Below are positions 9,247 through 21,228 of a stretch of 64,000 nucleotides of DNA, piece after piece. Each line of letters opens with the position of its first letter. Within the stretch, counting starts at the first letter, position 1. Below the pieces are notes generated by a model that was not told the DNA's origin, searched no databases, and saw only the letters and a list, made by a program, of their open reading frames with translations. This DNA comes from an uncultured Clostridium sp. GTDB lineage: Bacteria > Bacillota > Clostridia > TANB77 > CAG-508. Made by a program: the position numbers and the translations under genes. The stretch is from contig CAOKFZ010000001.1 in the NCBI GenBank assembly GCA_948467875.1, forward strand, positions 125,889-189,888, written 5' to 3'.

Positions 9247-9459
9247 TTCCATAAAGGGAAATAATTCTTTCACTCTTTTCAACGTATATACTGCACTTTT
9301 TTGATGTGGACACTTTTCTGGCGCCTCCACCAATTCATTTTTATAACAATTTTTATCCATTTTATAAATCAAATAACGACATCCCATATATTCATAATAA
9401 AGCTGAAAACCATTATCCAAATCCTCCCAAAACATCTCAAATGTATAATCTTTTTCCAT
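9220..9459 (-). CDS. Small acidic protein of unknown function
   Basis: The 79 residues are rich in aromatic and acidic residues (FEMFWEDLDNGFQLYYEYMGCRYLIYKMD) and show no known domain. It sits 17 bases downstream of ligA and just upstream of the toxin-like nuclease, so an immunity or antitoxin role is possible but unsupported. The 3' end, including the stop, is duplicated as a 35-bp direct repeat at 8465-8499. Confidence 0.6.
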   Translation of the reverse strand: MEKDYTFEMFWEDLDNGFQLYYEYMGCRYLIYKMDKNCYKNELVEAPEKCPHQKSAVYTLKRVKELFPFMENLEYYMEI

Positions 9460-9476
9460 AATCCTTTATCGTCCTC

Positions 9477-12093
<2,617 letters not shown>

Positions 12094-14879
12094 TTTCTGG
12101 TTCCTCCTCTTTTTTCTCAGCTTTTCGCAATTCTTCTAATCTTTTGATTAAGCTCTCTAGTTCACTCAAATCCTTACCAATCATTTCAAAATCATTGGAA
12201 TTAAGTGATTCTTCTAAATTCGTATTGGAGCGAATAATCGCATCAATCACGCTTTCTAAATCTTGCCCATCCACAATTTCTAAATCGACCGCATAGTCTG
12301 TAAATAAATTCGAAATCGCCTCTTCTAAATTATCTCCAATTGCCAATTTATTTCCGAGATGCCACAATAATCTTCTTTAAAACTGGAATTTCACTTTCAT
12401 TCAAACGTACTTGATACACTGGCTGGACGTACAAAAGTGTGTTGTTAATTGGCACAATAACAATATTTTTAATCAGCTTTGTTCCAGCCACATTTAAGGT
12501 TGCTAATTCTTTAGCTATGGTTTCATCTTGTTCAATTTGCGAACTTAGTTGCAAAATGCTTGCCACATTGCTCTCAGAACTAAATTTATAAAGTGACAAT
12601 TTTGGTTTTCCTTCTTCGTAAGTTCCTACCAAATATGACGTAATATTCTGTTTGGCTTGCCTATTAAAAGTAATAACCAAACCTAAAGCAGCTTGTTTCA
12701 TATCTTTTGTTTTGAGCATAGTGTAATAAGGTTGTAACTTCTCTCCAACAGCCGCCGTTTTAGCCACTGATTCAGTTGGCGTAATTTCCCAAATATCATC
12801 TGCTCGATACAGAACATCTTCACTAATATCATGATAAACACTAAGCATTTCAGCTTGTACTTGGTATAACATTTTCGGATACACAAATTGACGACTGATA
12901 TCTTCTGGAATTTGCTCATCTAAATCTTGAAATAAGGTTGGGTATAAATTTCTATATGCCATAATAATGGGGTCATTTCTGTCTGTAATGTAAAATTTCG
13001 TGGTTCCGTCATAAGCGTCAATTAGCACTTTGACTGAGTTTCTAATGTAGTTAATTTCCTCTATATTTCCATTAATTTTTACATTGGCTCTTTGAGAATA
13101 CGGATATTCATTAGAAGTTGTATAGCCGTCTAAAACCCATATTAAGCGCCCTTCATCTGTAATGACTAGATAGGGATTTTCGTCATAAGTAATATAAGGA
13201 AGCAAAACTTTTGCCCTTTCTATAATATTTCGATTTGCTATGATTTTTGAATTTGGGTTAACATTTCCAGAAAAAGCTAACTTCGGATTTTTGTCCCAAA
13301 TTGCCAAAATAACTCGATCTAAAAATCCCAAATTCAAGCCAGCTTTTCCTTCATAATGATTTTCTCTATAATTGGTTGCTGTAATAGGATAATCGTATTC
13401 TGGTCCAAAATCTGAATTTGTCACAATGGTACTATTTGTCTCCAAACCAAAATAAATTCTAGGTTCCTTTATCTTGGCTACATTTTGGTCTATAAAATCG
13501 GATAAAATATATTTGGTATAACCATTTTCGTCTACACTAGATGCAGAATTGATAACCATGGAATAGCCATGTGTATAATGAAAGGTTCGGTTATTGTAAC
13601 TCATACTATTATTGCTCAAAATTTCACGTGGTGTTAGGTAGCACAATCGAGAATCCACCAATCCCAAAAAGTTTCGTTGATACGAATAATACACCCCATC
13701 TTCTTGATGTTCTGACACTGTTGTACGTGTTATATCACTTGATACAATTGGAATATTTTGAATGACATCAGAATTTCCTAAAATTTCATTGTAAGTGATT
13801 GTGTCATAATTATCAATGGATTGCTGTTCCAAATGAATGCCATACGCTTCTTTCGTATTAGAAATATGATAACCAATATATTTTTTTTGATTATCCAAAA
13901 CTTCATTTTTTACAATAAATTGGTCATAATAAAGCATACAAATAAACAGTCCTATTAAATAGGTTGGTACAATGGCAATGGATAGCATCGCTTGTTTGAA
14001 ATTCGCCTTTTTGGCATATTTTAACAAACGCACTGCTGCTACAAACAAAATAACTGCAAAAATTCGATAACCCCATAATTTTATCGTAACATCTGTTTTA
14101 CCTGCGCCCACTAATTCAAATGATTTTTGACTTTCTACTTTAAGCATATCTTGTGTTAAAATATTTTGTGAAGTCATAAAAATATAAATTGATACCAATA
14201 ATGCTATTATCGTTAAAATCGCTATGATTTGCTTAATAAATGTATTTTTTTTCAGCACTTCAATATCTACGCCATCTAAATAAGTATTCATAACAATCAC
14301 ATAATAAAATGCAGTATAAACAATTAAACATACCAAACTGCTAATGGCAAAAATAATAAGAGATTGGATAAATGGCAAGGTAAAAATGTAATAGCCAATA
14401 TCGGTATTAAAAATAGGATCCGACTTGCCAAACCAAGCCATATTCACAAACATCGTATATTTTCGATGCAACATCAGCATGCCAATCAAGGCTGCAATCA
14501 GTCCACCAATCATGGCAAATGTTTTGTTTGGTAATTTTGGTAACTCTTTATCCTCTTCTGCAAAAAACTTTTTCAGCCCATGTTTGATAAACTTATTAGA
14601 AATATAAATTACCAAATAAGTCACTATAAATATTCCACCAGCTAAATATATTCTATTATTGACATTTTTAAAAAAGATATCGGTGTACTGCTCTCCTATT
14701 TCTTTAATGCTTAGAAATTCTGCTCGAAAAGCAATAAGCAATATTACTGCAACAACAAGCAGTGTTAAACTCACAACTATATAACGAACTGCAATATTAC
14801 GTTTTTTTCCTACTTTTTCTTTTGTTTTATTTTCTTCTACTTGATCTGCCATTTTTTCACCTCTTCTAAAACAAAATCT

Positions 14880-15786
14880 TTATAGCATTGCATCCAAAAA
14901 TTCAGTGCTATCAAACACTTGCATATCTTCTATTTGCTCACCGACTCCAATAAATTTGACTGGAATTTGATTTTCTGACACAATTCCAATCACAACACCA
15001 CCTTTGGAAGTTCCATCTAGTTTGGTCAGCACAATTCCTGTAATATCCGTTGTTTCTTTAAATGCTTTTACTTGAGCAATCGCATTTTGCCCTGTTTCCG
15101 CATCTAATACAATCAAAATTTCCTTCCTTACTTCTGGCATTTCTTTATCAATTACTTTTTTAATTTTAGCTAATTCATCCATTAAATATTTTTTATTATG
15201 CAACCTTCCAGCTGTATCACAAATTAAAACATCTGCACCAATTTCCTTTGTTTTAGCCATAGACTCATACACAACAGAAGCTGGGTCTGATCCTTCTTCT
15301 TTTTTGACAAGAATACTTCCTGAACGGTTTGCCCATTCTTCCAATTGTTCTACCGCAGCAGCACGAAATGTATCACTCGCTGCCACAACCACTTTTTTTC
15401 CTTCTCTAACCAATTTGCTGGCAATTTTTCCAATCGAAGTTGTTTTTCCGAACACCATTCACACCAACAACCAAAATAATAGAAGGCGTTGTATCTAAGC
15501 AAAGTTCTGGACTTTCCACCTCTAAAATTTCTTTCATAATTTCTTTTAAAGCAATTTTTACATCTTCTTCATTCTCGATTTTTTGCCTTTTGATTTTGGT
15601 GCGCAATTCGTCAATAATTTTTTCTGATGTCTCAAATCCTAAATCAGACATAATCAAGGCTTCTTCAAGCTCTTCTAACAACTCTTCGTCAACTTTTCTA
15701 AAATTGCTAAACACGTTATTGATTTTATCATTAAAAGACTCTTTGGTCTTATTTAATCCCGATTTTAATTTATCAAAAAACCCCAT
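14880..15786 (-). CDS. ftsY: Signal recognition particle receptor FtsY, +1 frameshift at CGG
   Basis: The 5' part encodes the NG-domain start (MGFFDKLKSGL, helical N domain) up to VVGVNGV, then an in-frame CGG at 15448-15450 breaks the frame. Skipping the C restores G-KTTSIGKIA, completing the GTPase P-loop, then DTFRAAAVEQL, DTAGRLHNK and TKLDGTSKGG. The total is 301 residues, normal for FtsY. FtsY docks ribosome-SRP complexes at the membrane and is essential in most bacteria. The ribosome site GGAGGATGT precedes the ATG. The shift point falls exactly within the nucleotide-binding loop. Confidence 0.93.
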
Positions 15787-15827
15787 ACATCCTCCTTTTT
15801 TTCTTGGTTATGTTATATCATTATATC

Positions 15828-15853
15828 AAAAAAAATGCAATAGATTTTGCATT
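15828..15853 (-). terminator. Terminator between the DUF2142 gene and ftsY
   Basis: Minus-strand AATGCAA / TTGCATT stem (15847-15853 with 15834-15840) followed by a run of eight T's. Confidence 0.85.
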
Positions 15854-15866
15854 CTTTTTAGAATTT

Positions 15867-17456
15867 CTACTTAATATAATAATTGATAAACCCATTCAAA
15901 TATGAGAAAAACGCCACAGCTAATACATTCAAATTAAAAAATAACATAAATAGCGCTATGTATCGTCTGCTCAAAGGCTGCTGATATGCAATTTTGTGAT
16001 TGTCCACAACAATTGCCATAAGTAACATAATTGGCAAAAAGTAACGTGACTGAATGCCATATATCATTGGATTTTTAAGGCTTGTCCATTGCACATATAA
16101 ACTCGCATAAATTAGCATTACAATTGCCACAAAAATCAACAAAAAAATGCCTCTTACTGACCAATTAATTTTGATTTTTTCATCTTTTTCTTTGACTAAA
16201 AACAACATCGCAAACAGCAATAAGCACGGCATAATAAACAGCACTGAAGCCTGCACGTCAAATAGCCCTAAGCTTTCCCCACACAGACCAACAATGACCA
16301 TCTCAAAGAAAATATTGATACTTCTAAACAAAATCAACAAATAACTAATCGGATGTGTAAGCACATATTTGATTTGGGCTGGTGTATCGACTCCATAATT
16401 AAATGTTACCAAAAAACGAGTGCAATAAATCAGCCAAATCAAGTTTATTAAAACCGAAAAAGCAACTATACTAATCGTTGCTATTTTTTTGTTTTTAGTG
16501 GTTTTAAATTTTTCTTTTGGCAATACAAAAAGTAAGAAACATAGTGGCAAATACACAATTTTACAAAGTGAAACAACCATTGAAGAAATTGCCAAAATCG
16601 CAATTTCCCTGCCACGAATCTCTTTTTTGCTAGCATCATATTTCAAATATAATAGGTAAGAAATGTAAAACATAGAGATAGCAATTGTTAAGCCATCTGC
16701 TGCCATAGATGCAATTTCTTGAAACGTAATTGGCAGTAGCGCAAGAAACAATAACAAATGCTTTTTAAATGGCATAAATTTAATGGCTTGATAAATCAAA
16801 AATACAGCCACTGCAAAATTCGCCAACCTTGCTGCATAACACTGAATTGGCACTGTTGCTCCCAAGGCTTTCGTAATAAACATGCCAAATGCTTGTGGCA
16901 AATGGCAAATCGGCGCATATAACGCCATTGTCGTATAGCCCAATTCTACCATATCTTCTGTCTCAGGCGTAAACATTCTATCCATCGCTTCTTCATAAGA
17001 ATCCGCCGAGCGTGTTACAATTTCATTCAATTTTGCATTCATGAAATCTGTGGCATCGCCATTTTCATTTGGGTGTGAAAAAAAATTACCTTGCGCAATC
17101 GCCATTGCTTTTCTCGCATGAAATTCTTCATCTGGAACTCTTCCCAAGGGCGTTACCAAACTATACAAAAGCCCAAGCGGAATACTCAAAATCAAAAACA
17201 GTTTCGCCAAATCAACTTTTTTTCTATCTGTGTTCTTGAGAAACACAATTCCAGTTATGCCCAAAAGAATGGTCACACTCCAAGCGACTGTACCAAATAA
17301 AGTTTTGGCAGGAAATTGCAGTGTATAATCTCCTTCGTAAAATGTTGTCGTAATTAGCAACAGCGAAATAACCAGCAAAATAACTCCCATTAACAAATAT
17401 GTTCCATCTTTTTGAACAAGTTCTTTTAGGCTCTTTCTAAATTTTTCCCCCTTCAC
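15867..17456 (-). CDS. DUF2142 family polytopic membrane protein
   Basis: About 529 residues with 11-12 membrane segments. The signature GRVPDEEFHARKAMAIAQGNFF corresponds to the conserved PDE-x-H loop of DUF2142 proteins, predicted membrane glycosyltransferase-like proteins often linked to surface polysaccharides. A GTG start at 17456 is preferred: AAAGGGGG lies 9 bases upstream, and the earlier ATG at 17489 falls inside the -10 box. The gene is monocistronic, with a promoter at 17485-17513 and a terminator at its end. Confidence 0.75.
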   Translation of the reverse strand: MKGEKFRKSLKELVQKDGTYLLMGVILLVISLLLITTTFYEGDYTLQFPAKTLFGTVAWSVTILLGITGIVFLKNTDRKKVDLAKLFLILSIPLGLLYSLVTPLGRVPDEEFHARKAMAIAQGNFFSHPNENGDATDFMNAKLNEIVTRSADSYEEAMDRMFTPETEDMVELGYTTMALYAPICHLPQAFGMFITKALGATVPIQCYAARLANFAVAVFLIYQAIKFMPFKKHLLLFLALLPITFQEIASMAADGLTIAISMFYISYLLYLKYDASKKEIRGREIAILAISSMVVSLCKIVYLPLCFLLFVLPKEKFKTTKNKKIATISIVAFSVLINLIWLIYCTRFLVTFNYGVDTPAQIKYVLTHPISYLLILFRSINIFFEMVIVGLCGESLGLFDVQASVLFIMPCLLLFAMLFLVKEKDEKIKINWSVRGIFLLIFVAIVMLIYASLYVQWTSLKNPMIYGIQSRYFLPIMLLMAIVVDNHKIAYQQPLSRRYIALFMLFFNLNVLAVAFFSYLNGFINYYIK

Positions 17457-17484
17457 AATATAAATCCCCCTTTTTCTTGTTTTC

Positions 17485-17513
17485 AGCATATCATACAAAA
17501 TTCGTTTTTTCAA
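17485..17513 (-). promoter_or_regulatory. Promoter of the DUF2142 gene
   Basis: Minus-strand TTGAAA (17508-17513), 17-base spacer and TATGCT (17485-17490). It excludes the upstream ATG and supports the GTG start. Confidence 0.6.
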
Positions 17514-17527
17514 GTTTTTTCTGCAAC

Positions 17528-17553
17528 AAAAAAACCGCTCTTTTCGAACGGTT
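17528..17553 (-). terminator. Terminator of the tRNA-Met/tRNA-Tyr transcript
   Basis: Minus-strand AACCGTTC-GAAAA-GAGCGGTT hairpin followed by seven T's, right after the tRNA-Tyr 3' end. Confidence 0.85.
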
Positions 17554-17558
17554 GCTTT

Positions 17559-17644
17559 TGGTGGGCAGGGTTGGATTCGAACCAACGTAGACTCTCGTCG
17601 CCAGATTTACAGTCTGGTGCCATTAACCACTCGACCACCTACCC
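17559..17644 (-). tRNA. tRNA-Tyr (GTA)
   Basis: An 86-nt cloverleaf with 7-bp acceptor (GGGTAGG / CCTGCCC), anticodon loop CTGTAAA, GTTCGAATCC T-loop, long class II variable arm and encoded CCA. It is co-transcribed behind tRNA-Met. Confidence 0.97.
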
Positions 17645-17655
17645 ATATTTATTTT

Positions 17656-17732
17656 TGGTGCACCATCAAGGATTCGAACCTTGGACCCACCGGTTATGAG
17701 CCGGTTGCTCTGACCAGCTGAGCTAATGGTGC
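17656..17732 (-). tRNA. tRNA-Met (CAT), probably elongator
   Basis: A 77-nt cloverleaf with acceptor GCACCAT / ATGGTGC, anticodon stem-loop ACCGG-CTCATAA-CCGGT, GTTCGAATCC and encoded CCA. The AACCGGCTCATAACCGG arm resembles clostridial elongator tRNA-Met; a tRNA-Ile2 with modified CAT cannot be fully excluded. Confidence 0.93.
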
Positions 17733-17759
17733 AGGTGCAATTACCTTAATGCAAAATCT

Positions 17760-17788
17760 ATTATAAACCAACATTTCAAATATGTCAA
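17760..17788 (-). promoter_or_regulatory. Promoter of the tRNA pair
   Basis: Minus-strand TTGACA (17783-17788), 17-base spacer and TATAAT (17760-17765); perfect consensus, as expected for stable RNA. Confidence 0.85.
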
Positions 17789-17828
17789 TACCTAAATTTC
17801 AAATTTTGCAATTTTTATTTTCACATAA

Positions 17829-17862
17829 GAAAAAAGACTTACGCCACACTTGACGCAAGTCT
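17829..17862 (-). terminator. Terminator of the small membrane protein gene
   Basis: Minus-strand AGACTTGCG / CGTAAGTCT stem with one G-U pair, followed by TTTTTT, directly behind the stop at 17875. Confidence 0.85.
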
Positions 17863-17874
17863 CTTCCCTATACA

Positions 17875-18060
17875 CTACTCATACAAGTCCTGCATGAGTT
17901 CAGAAATCAATTTCTCATCAGCCTCCTTTTCTTGCTGATATTTTTGTTCTGATTGCTGCATTCCACAATTGTGCCCATAAAAAAATGCACCAATTGCAAC
18001 TGTGCCTACAATCAAAATCAGCTGTAAAAAGCTAATTTCCAATTTCTCTTTCCGTCTCAT
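17875..18060 (-). CDS. Small single-span membrane protein, accessory
   Basis: Sixty-one residues from MRRKEKLE: a basic N-terminus, one hydrophobic segment (FLQLILIVGTVAIGAFFYG) and a Gln/Glu-rich tail. The frame is open to ATG 18141, but that ATG lies in the apparent -10 (TTGCCA-17-TATGCT), so an internal start is likely; 18060 follows an AGAGAG stretch. Codon 3 is CGG read as Arg, unlike core genes. It has its own promoter and terminator and lies beside two tRNA genes. Function is unknown. Confidence 0.55.
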   Translation of the reverse strand: MRRKEKLEISFLQLILIVGTVAIGAFFYGHNCGMQQSEQKYQQEKEADEKLISELMQDLYE

Positions 18061-18207
18061 TCTTTTTCTCTCTTTCTGTGTATTTGACCAAAAATTTCTG
18101 GTCATTTTTCTAAAAATACCAACGTATTTCATGATAAGCATAACACAAAATTACGTTTTTGGCAAGTTTTTTACTACATAATCACTTGACGATTTTGACA
18201 TATTTTT

Positions 18208-18657
18208 TCATTGCAACATGATTTCATAGGCTATCCTATTTGCTAATGTTGCATTTTTATTGGGAAGCTCCAAAAGAAACTCCTCTGAGCCACTTCTCAT
18301 ATTCACTTTTCGTTCCGTTAAATGGTGAACATCACTGTTGATGATGTATCTTGCAAGACATTTGACTTTTAACCAATTTGCCAAATCAGAATGCGGATAG
18401 CTATAAATTTTATTGTTTATATGAATATATGGCTTTCCTTCACTAAATTCTACTTCCGCTAGAGAATCGTTCGTAACCAGAGAATCCACTGAAATTTCTA
18501 ATTCTTGCAATATTTTATCTACCGATACAGGAAGCCGAATTTTTTCAGCTAGCGTTTCTTGCAAAAAAACTTGTACATAATTTGCTACATAATCTAATAC
18601 CTCGTAATATGTCGCTGATGCCATAATGTCTTTCTGAAACCGTTGTACTTTTTTCAT
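18208..18657 (-). CDS. Accessory soluble protein of unknown function
   Basis: The 149 residues show no family I recognise. The arrangement loosely recalls small metallopeptidase-like proteins of mobile elements (a later LARYIINSDVHHLTE), but no HExxH motif is present. An AAAGGAGAAG site precedes the ATG. It carries two in-frame CGG codons (residues 6 and 41) that must be read as Arg to keep the frame, marking it as codon-atypical. It is monocistronic behind the promoter at 18719-18747. Confidence 0.65.
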   Translation of the reverse strand: MKKVQRFQKDIMASATYYEVLDYVANYVQVFLQETLAEKIRLPVSVDKILQELEISVDSLVTNDSLAEVEFSEGKPYIHINNKIYSYPHSDLANWLKVKCLARYIINSDVHHLTERKVNMRSGSEEFLLELPNKNATLANRIAYEIMLQ

Positions 18658-18718
18658 GCTTTCTTCTCCTTTAAATTATTGTTTGGATACTAATGTTATT
18701 ATTGTTATAAACATAAAA

Positions 18719-18747
18719 AATATATCATGTTTTTATTCTAAAGTCAA
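18719..18747 (-). promoter_or_regulatory. Promoter of the accessory gene at 18208-18657
   Basis: Minus-strand TTGACT (18742-18747), 17-base spacer and TATATT (18719-18724). Confidence 0.7.
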
Positions 18748-18767
18748 GTTGACATGAAAAACACACG

Positions 18768-18807
18768 AAAAAGACCAAAACCTTACTACCTTGGTTCTGG
18801 TCTTTTT
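18768..18807 (-). terminator. Terminator of the coiled-coil membrane protein gene
   Basis: Long near-perfect stem AAAAAGACCAGAACC / GGTTTTGGTCTTTTT immediately after the stop; A- and T-runs make it bidirectional. Confidence 0.85.
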
Positions 18808-18814
18808 CTACACA

Positions 18815-19489
18815 CTATCCTAATTCTAGCGCTAACTCCTGAGAGGCTGCATCTGCAAAAGGAACGCCATTTTTGCGACACATCTGAAAATACTGCAGCA
18901 TCGCATCAAATATATTGACACGAATTTCATCTTTCGTAAATCCTTCCTTTGCAAAAAGTTCCTTTTCCTGAACAATCATATCAATTTCATCGTCGATACG
19001 TTCACGCACCAACAAATCCGTAAAAAGCTGGCTTTCTTTTACTTCTTCCAACCATTCAACGTATTTGTCCAAAGTAGCCTCAATATCTTCTTCCTTTATC
19101 GAGCCCGCAAAAATATCGCGGTGCAGCCTTAATTCATTCTCTGCAATGCTGTATGACACAATGTCATCTTGGGAGAGACCGTTCTGGCTGTCAACAAGAC
19201 CAAATTCTGTGTCTTCCATTCGCCTTGCGGTAGGCTCTGCCGGCTCTTTGGAAAGCAGTTCATTTTCTTTTTCAAGCCGCGCATTTTCTACCCGCAGAAA
19301 TTCCAGCTCTTTTTTCTCTGCTTCTACCTGCTGTTCTTCTGCCTGAGCCTTGACCTGCATTTCTGCATGCCTTTCGCTGTTATAAACGGAAGCACACAGT
19401 AGTCCCATAACTATAACTGCTGCTAAACAAGTCTTTCCTATAAAAGCTGCCCAGTTGATCCGTTCCATAAAGTTTTTGATTTCTTTCAT
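18815..19489 (-). CDS. Membrane-anchored coiled-coil protein, accessory
   Basis: From the ATG at 19489 (AAGGAGG site 8 bases upstream) the protein has 224 residues: one membrane segment (LAAVIVMGLLCASVY), a long Glu/Gln-rich coiled coil and an acidic helical C-terminal domain. No family is recognised. GC content is visibly higher than in neighbours, and three in-frame CGG codons are read as Arg. Own promoter and terminator, transcribed away from rplM. Composition points to recent transfer. Confidence 0.7.
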   Translation of the reverse strand: MKEIKNFMERINWAAFIGKTCLAAVIVMGLLCASVYNSERHAEMQVKAQAEEQQVEAEKKELEFLRVENARLEKENELLSKEPAEPTARRMEDTEFGLVDSQNGLSQDDIVSYSIAENELRLHRDIFAGSIKEEDIEATLDKYVEWLEEVKESQLFTDLLVRERIDDEIDMIVQEKELFAKEGFTKDEIRVNIFDAMLQYFQMCRKNGVPFADAASQELALELG

Positions 19490-19576
19490 CTTATTTTCCT
19501 CCTTAAGATGTGTGTGTTGTGTCCGCAGGCGGACACGTGGATTAGTTTCTTCAAACATACATATGTTCTTATGTTA

Positions 19577-19605
19577 ATTTTAGCATAAATTTCCAAAAAA
19601 GTCAA
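19577..19605 (-). promoter_or_regulatory. Promoter of the coiled-coil protein gene
   Basis: Minus-strand TTGACT (19600-19605), 17-base spacer and TAAAAT (19577-19582), back to back with the rplM promoter. Confidence 0.75.
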
Positions 19606-19623
19606 GTTTTTTCTATAAATCAC

Positions 19624-19652
19624 TTGACTTTTGCTTGGTTTTGTATTACAAT
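19624..19652 (+). promoter_or_regulatory. Promoter of rplM-rpsI
   Basis: TTGACT (19624-19629), 17-base spacer and TACAAT (19647-19652). The predicted start falls at the first base of the leader helix. Confidence 0.8.
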
Positions 19653-19658
19653 AAATAA

Positions 19659-19758
19659 GCAATTTATGATAGGTTTATTTTAACTTAGGCTTCTCCCCGG
19701 TAGCTTTTGGTAAAAGAAACAAAAAATATCATAAATCATGAGATTTATAGCATTTTTT
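19659..19758 (+). promoter_or_regulatory. Ribosomal protein leader (L13-type) with attenuator
   Basis: A closing helix pairs 19662-19671 (ATTTATGATA) with 19727-19736 (TATCATAAAT). The 3' arm overlaps a terminator, ATAAATC-ATGA-GATTTAT (19731-19748) followed by six T's (19753-19758), so the two are mutually exclusive. This is the layout of autoregulatory leaders ahead of rplM-rpsI in Firmicutes. I infer L13 as ligand from position, not from a recognised binding-site sequence. Confidence 0.65.
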
Positions 19759-19820
19759 GTCTTAGCAACTTAAAATTCTATAAAATATAAAAATATTTGA
19801 AATGGAGGGTATTGATTACC

Positions 19821-20258
19821 ATGAATAATGCTACTTATAGTCCAAAAAAAGGCGAAATTGAAAAAAAATGGTATGTAATTGATGCTAGCGGTCGTCCTCT
19901 TGGTAGAACAGCTGCTGAAGCTGCTAAATTACTACGTGGAAAACATAAACCAACTTTCACACCAAATGCTGATTGTGGTGATTATGTTATCATTATAAAT
20001 TGTAAAGATGCGATGTTTACTGGTCGCAAATTAGACCAAAAAATTTATAGACACCATTCTGGATATATTGGTGGAATGAAAGAAACAACTGCCAGAGTTA
20101 TGATGGATACAAAGCCGGAAAAAGCTATGTTTATGGCTGTAAAAGGAATGTTACCTCATACAAAATTGGGTAGAAAACAAGCTACTCATGTGAGAGTTTA
20201 TGCAGGCAGCGAACATGAAAATATAGCTCAAAAACCAGAAGTTTGGGAGGTAAAGTAA
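19821..20258 (+). CDS. rplM: 50S ribosomal protein L13
   Basis: From the ATG at 19821, preceded by GGAGGG, the protein has 145 residues, the normal L13 length. Recognisable stretches are [39 protein letters not shown] and [11 protein letters not shown]. An upstream in-frame ATG at 19797 lies before the ribosome site and is rejected. It is the first gene of the rplM-rpsI operon and one base separates it from rpsI. Confidence 0.97.
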   Translation: MNNATYSPKKGEIEKKWYVIDASGRPLGRTAAEAAKLLRGKHKPTFTPNADCGDYVIIINCKDAMFTGRKLDQKIYRHHSGYIGGMKETTARVMMDTKPEKAMFMAVKGMLPHTKLGRKQATHVRVYAGSEHENIAQKPEVWEVK

Positions 20259-20259
20259 A

Positions 20260-20661
20260 ATGGCAAAAAAAGATAATAATGTGTTTTTAGGAACAGGTCG
20301 TAGAAAAAAGTCAATTGCTCGTGTAAGATTAATGCAAGGTACTGGAAAAATCACGGTTAACGGAAAAGATTTAAGCGAGTATTTTGGAACAGAAATTTTG
20401 AAAGTGATTGTTAACCAACCTTTTGCAATCACAAATTCGGTTGGAAAATTTGATGTTGTTTGCACAGTAACTGGTGGTGGTTTTACGGGGCAAGCAGGGG
20501 CTGTAAGACATGGAATTGCAAGAGCATTAGTTGAAGCTAATGGCGAATTTAGACAAAATTTAAAACATGCAGGTTTCTTAACAAGAGATCCTCGTATGAA
20601 AGAAAGAAAGAAATATGGATTGAAGAAAGCAAGAAAAGCTCCTCAATTCTCTAAGAGATAA
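20260..20661 (+). CDS. rpsI: 30S ribosomal protein S9
   Basis: The 133 residues include [14 protein letters not shown] near the start, the central [19 protein letters not shown] and the universally conserved C-terminal [18 protein letters not shown], whose last Arg contacts P-site tRNA. A ribosome site (GGGAGG) lies in the end of rplM. A terminator follows within 11 bases. Native-type codon usage, no CGG. Confidence 0.97.
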   Translation: MAKKDNNVFLGTGRRKKSIARVRLMQGTGKITVNGKDLSEYFGTEILKVIVNQPFAITNSVGKFDVVCTVTGGGFTGQAGAVRHGIARALVEANGEFRQNLKHAGFLTRDPRMKERKKYGLKKARKAPQFSKR

Positions 20662-20671
20662 GAAAAAGCAC

Positions 20672-20704
20672 AAAAAATCGGTAAAATTAATTACCGATTT
20701 TTTA
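20672..20704 (+). terminator. Terminator of rplM-rpsI
   Basis: AAAAAATCGGTAA / TTACCGATTTTTT stem (20672-20684 with 20691-20703); bidirectional, also serving the convergent gene at 20738. Confidence 0.9.
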
Positions 20705-20737
20705 TTTTATTACTTGAATAAATAATTTAAAGAACTG

Positions 20738-21040
20738 TTAAAAACCTCTCTTTTCCTGAAGCACACTTCTCATTGCAGAATTTAAGTCGCCCTTACATAC
20801 CACCTGATAGATACCTGTATATGAATTGGGAGACGTGCTATAATATCCACGCCAGAATTCTGCAATACAGTCAATACAGTAGTCGTCTGTTGGTGCATAT
20901 AATCGAATTACTTCGTAATCCGCCGCAGCTTCTCCTGCTTCTACTCTCATCCCACCCAGTTGTCCTCGTTTCATTTTCCAATTTGGCATATTTTCTTTGA
21001 CATACCGTTCTACATCGTCTAAATTTCTTAAATCAAGCAT
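20738..21040 (-). CDS. Accessory protein of unknown function
   Basis: The 100 residues match no family I know. A strong AAAGGAGGA site precedes the ATG. The sequence has a compact alpha-beta look with a CIDC motif in the middle and GC-richer codons than neighbouring core genes. Codon 12 is CGG, read as Arg. It is alone between rpsI and a hydrolase operon and shares the accessory traits of the 17.9-19.5 kb genes. Confidence 0.65.
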   Translation of the reverse strand: MLDLRNLDDVERYVKENMPNWKMKRGQLGGMRVEAGEAAADYEVIRLYAPTDDYCIDCIAEFWRGYYSTSPNSYTGIYQVVCKGDLNSAMRSVLQEKRGF

Positions 21041-21228
21041 AAAATTCCTCCTTTTTTACATGCTCTCCTATAAAAGGACTGCGATTTCGTCAATTTTATT
21101 TATGTTCATCATTTTCTCGAGCACAAAATATTGACACCTATTTCTATTTTTTTATTACTTATAACTTTATATCACAAATTAACAAAAAAGTCAATATTAT
21201 TATACCAAACTACTACAATTTTGATAGT

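Noticed and set aside
17456..17585. N-terminal extension of the DUF2142 gene starting within tRNA-Tyr
   Set aside because: It would run through the tRNA and its terminator; a promoter and ribosome site support the GTG start at 17456.
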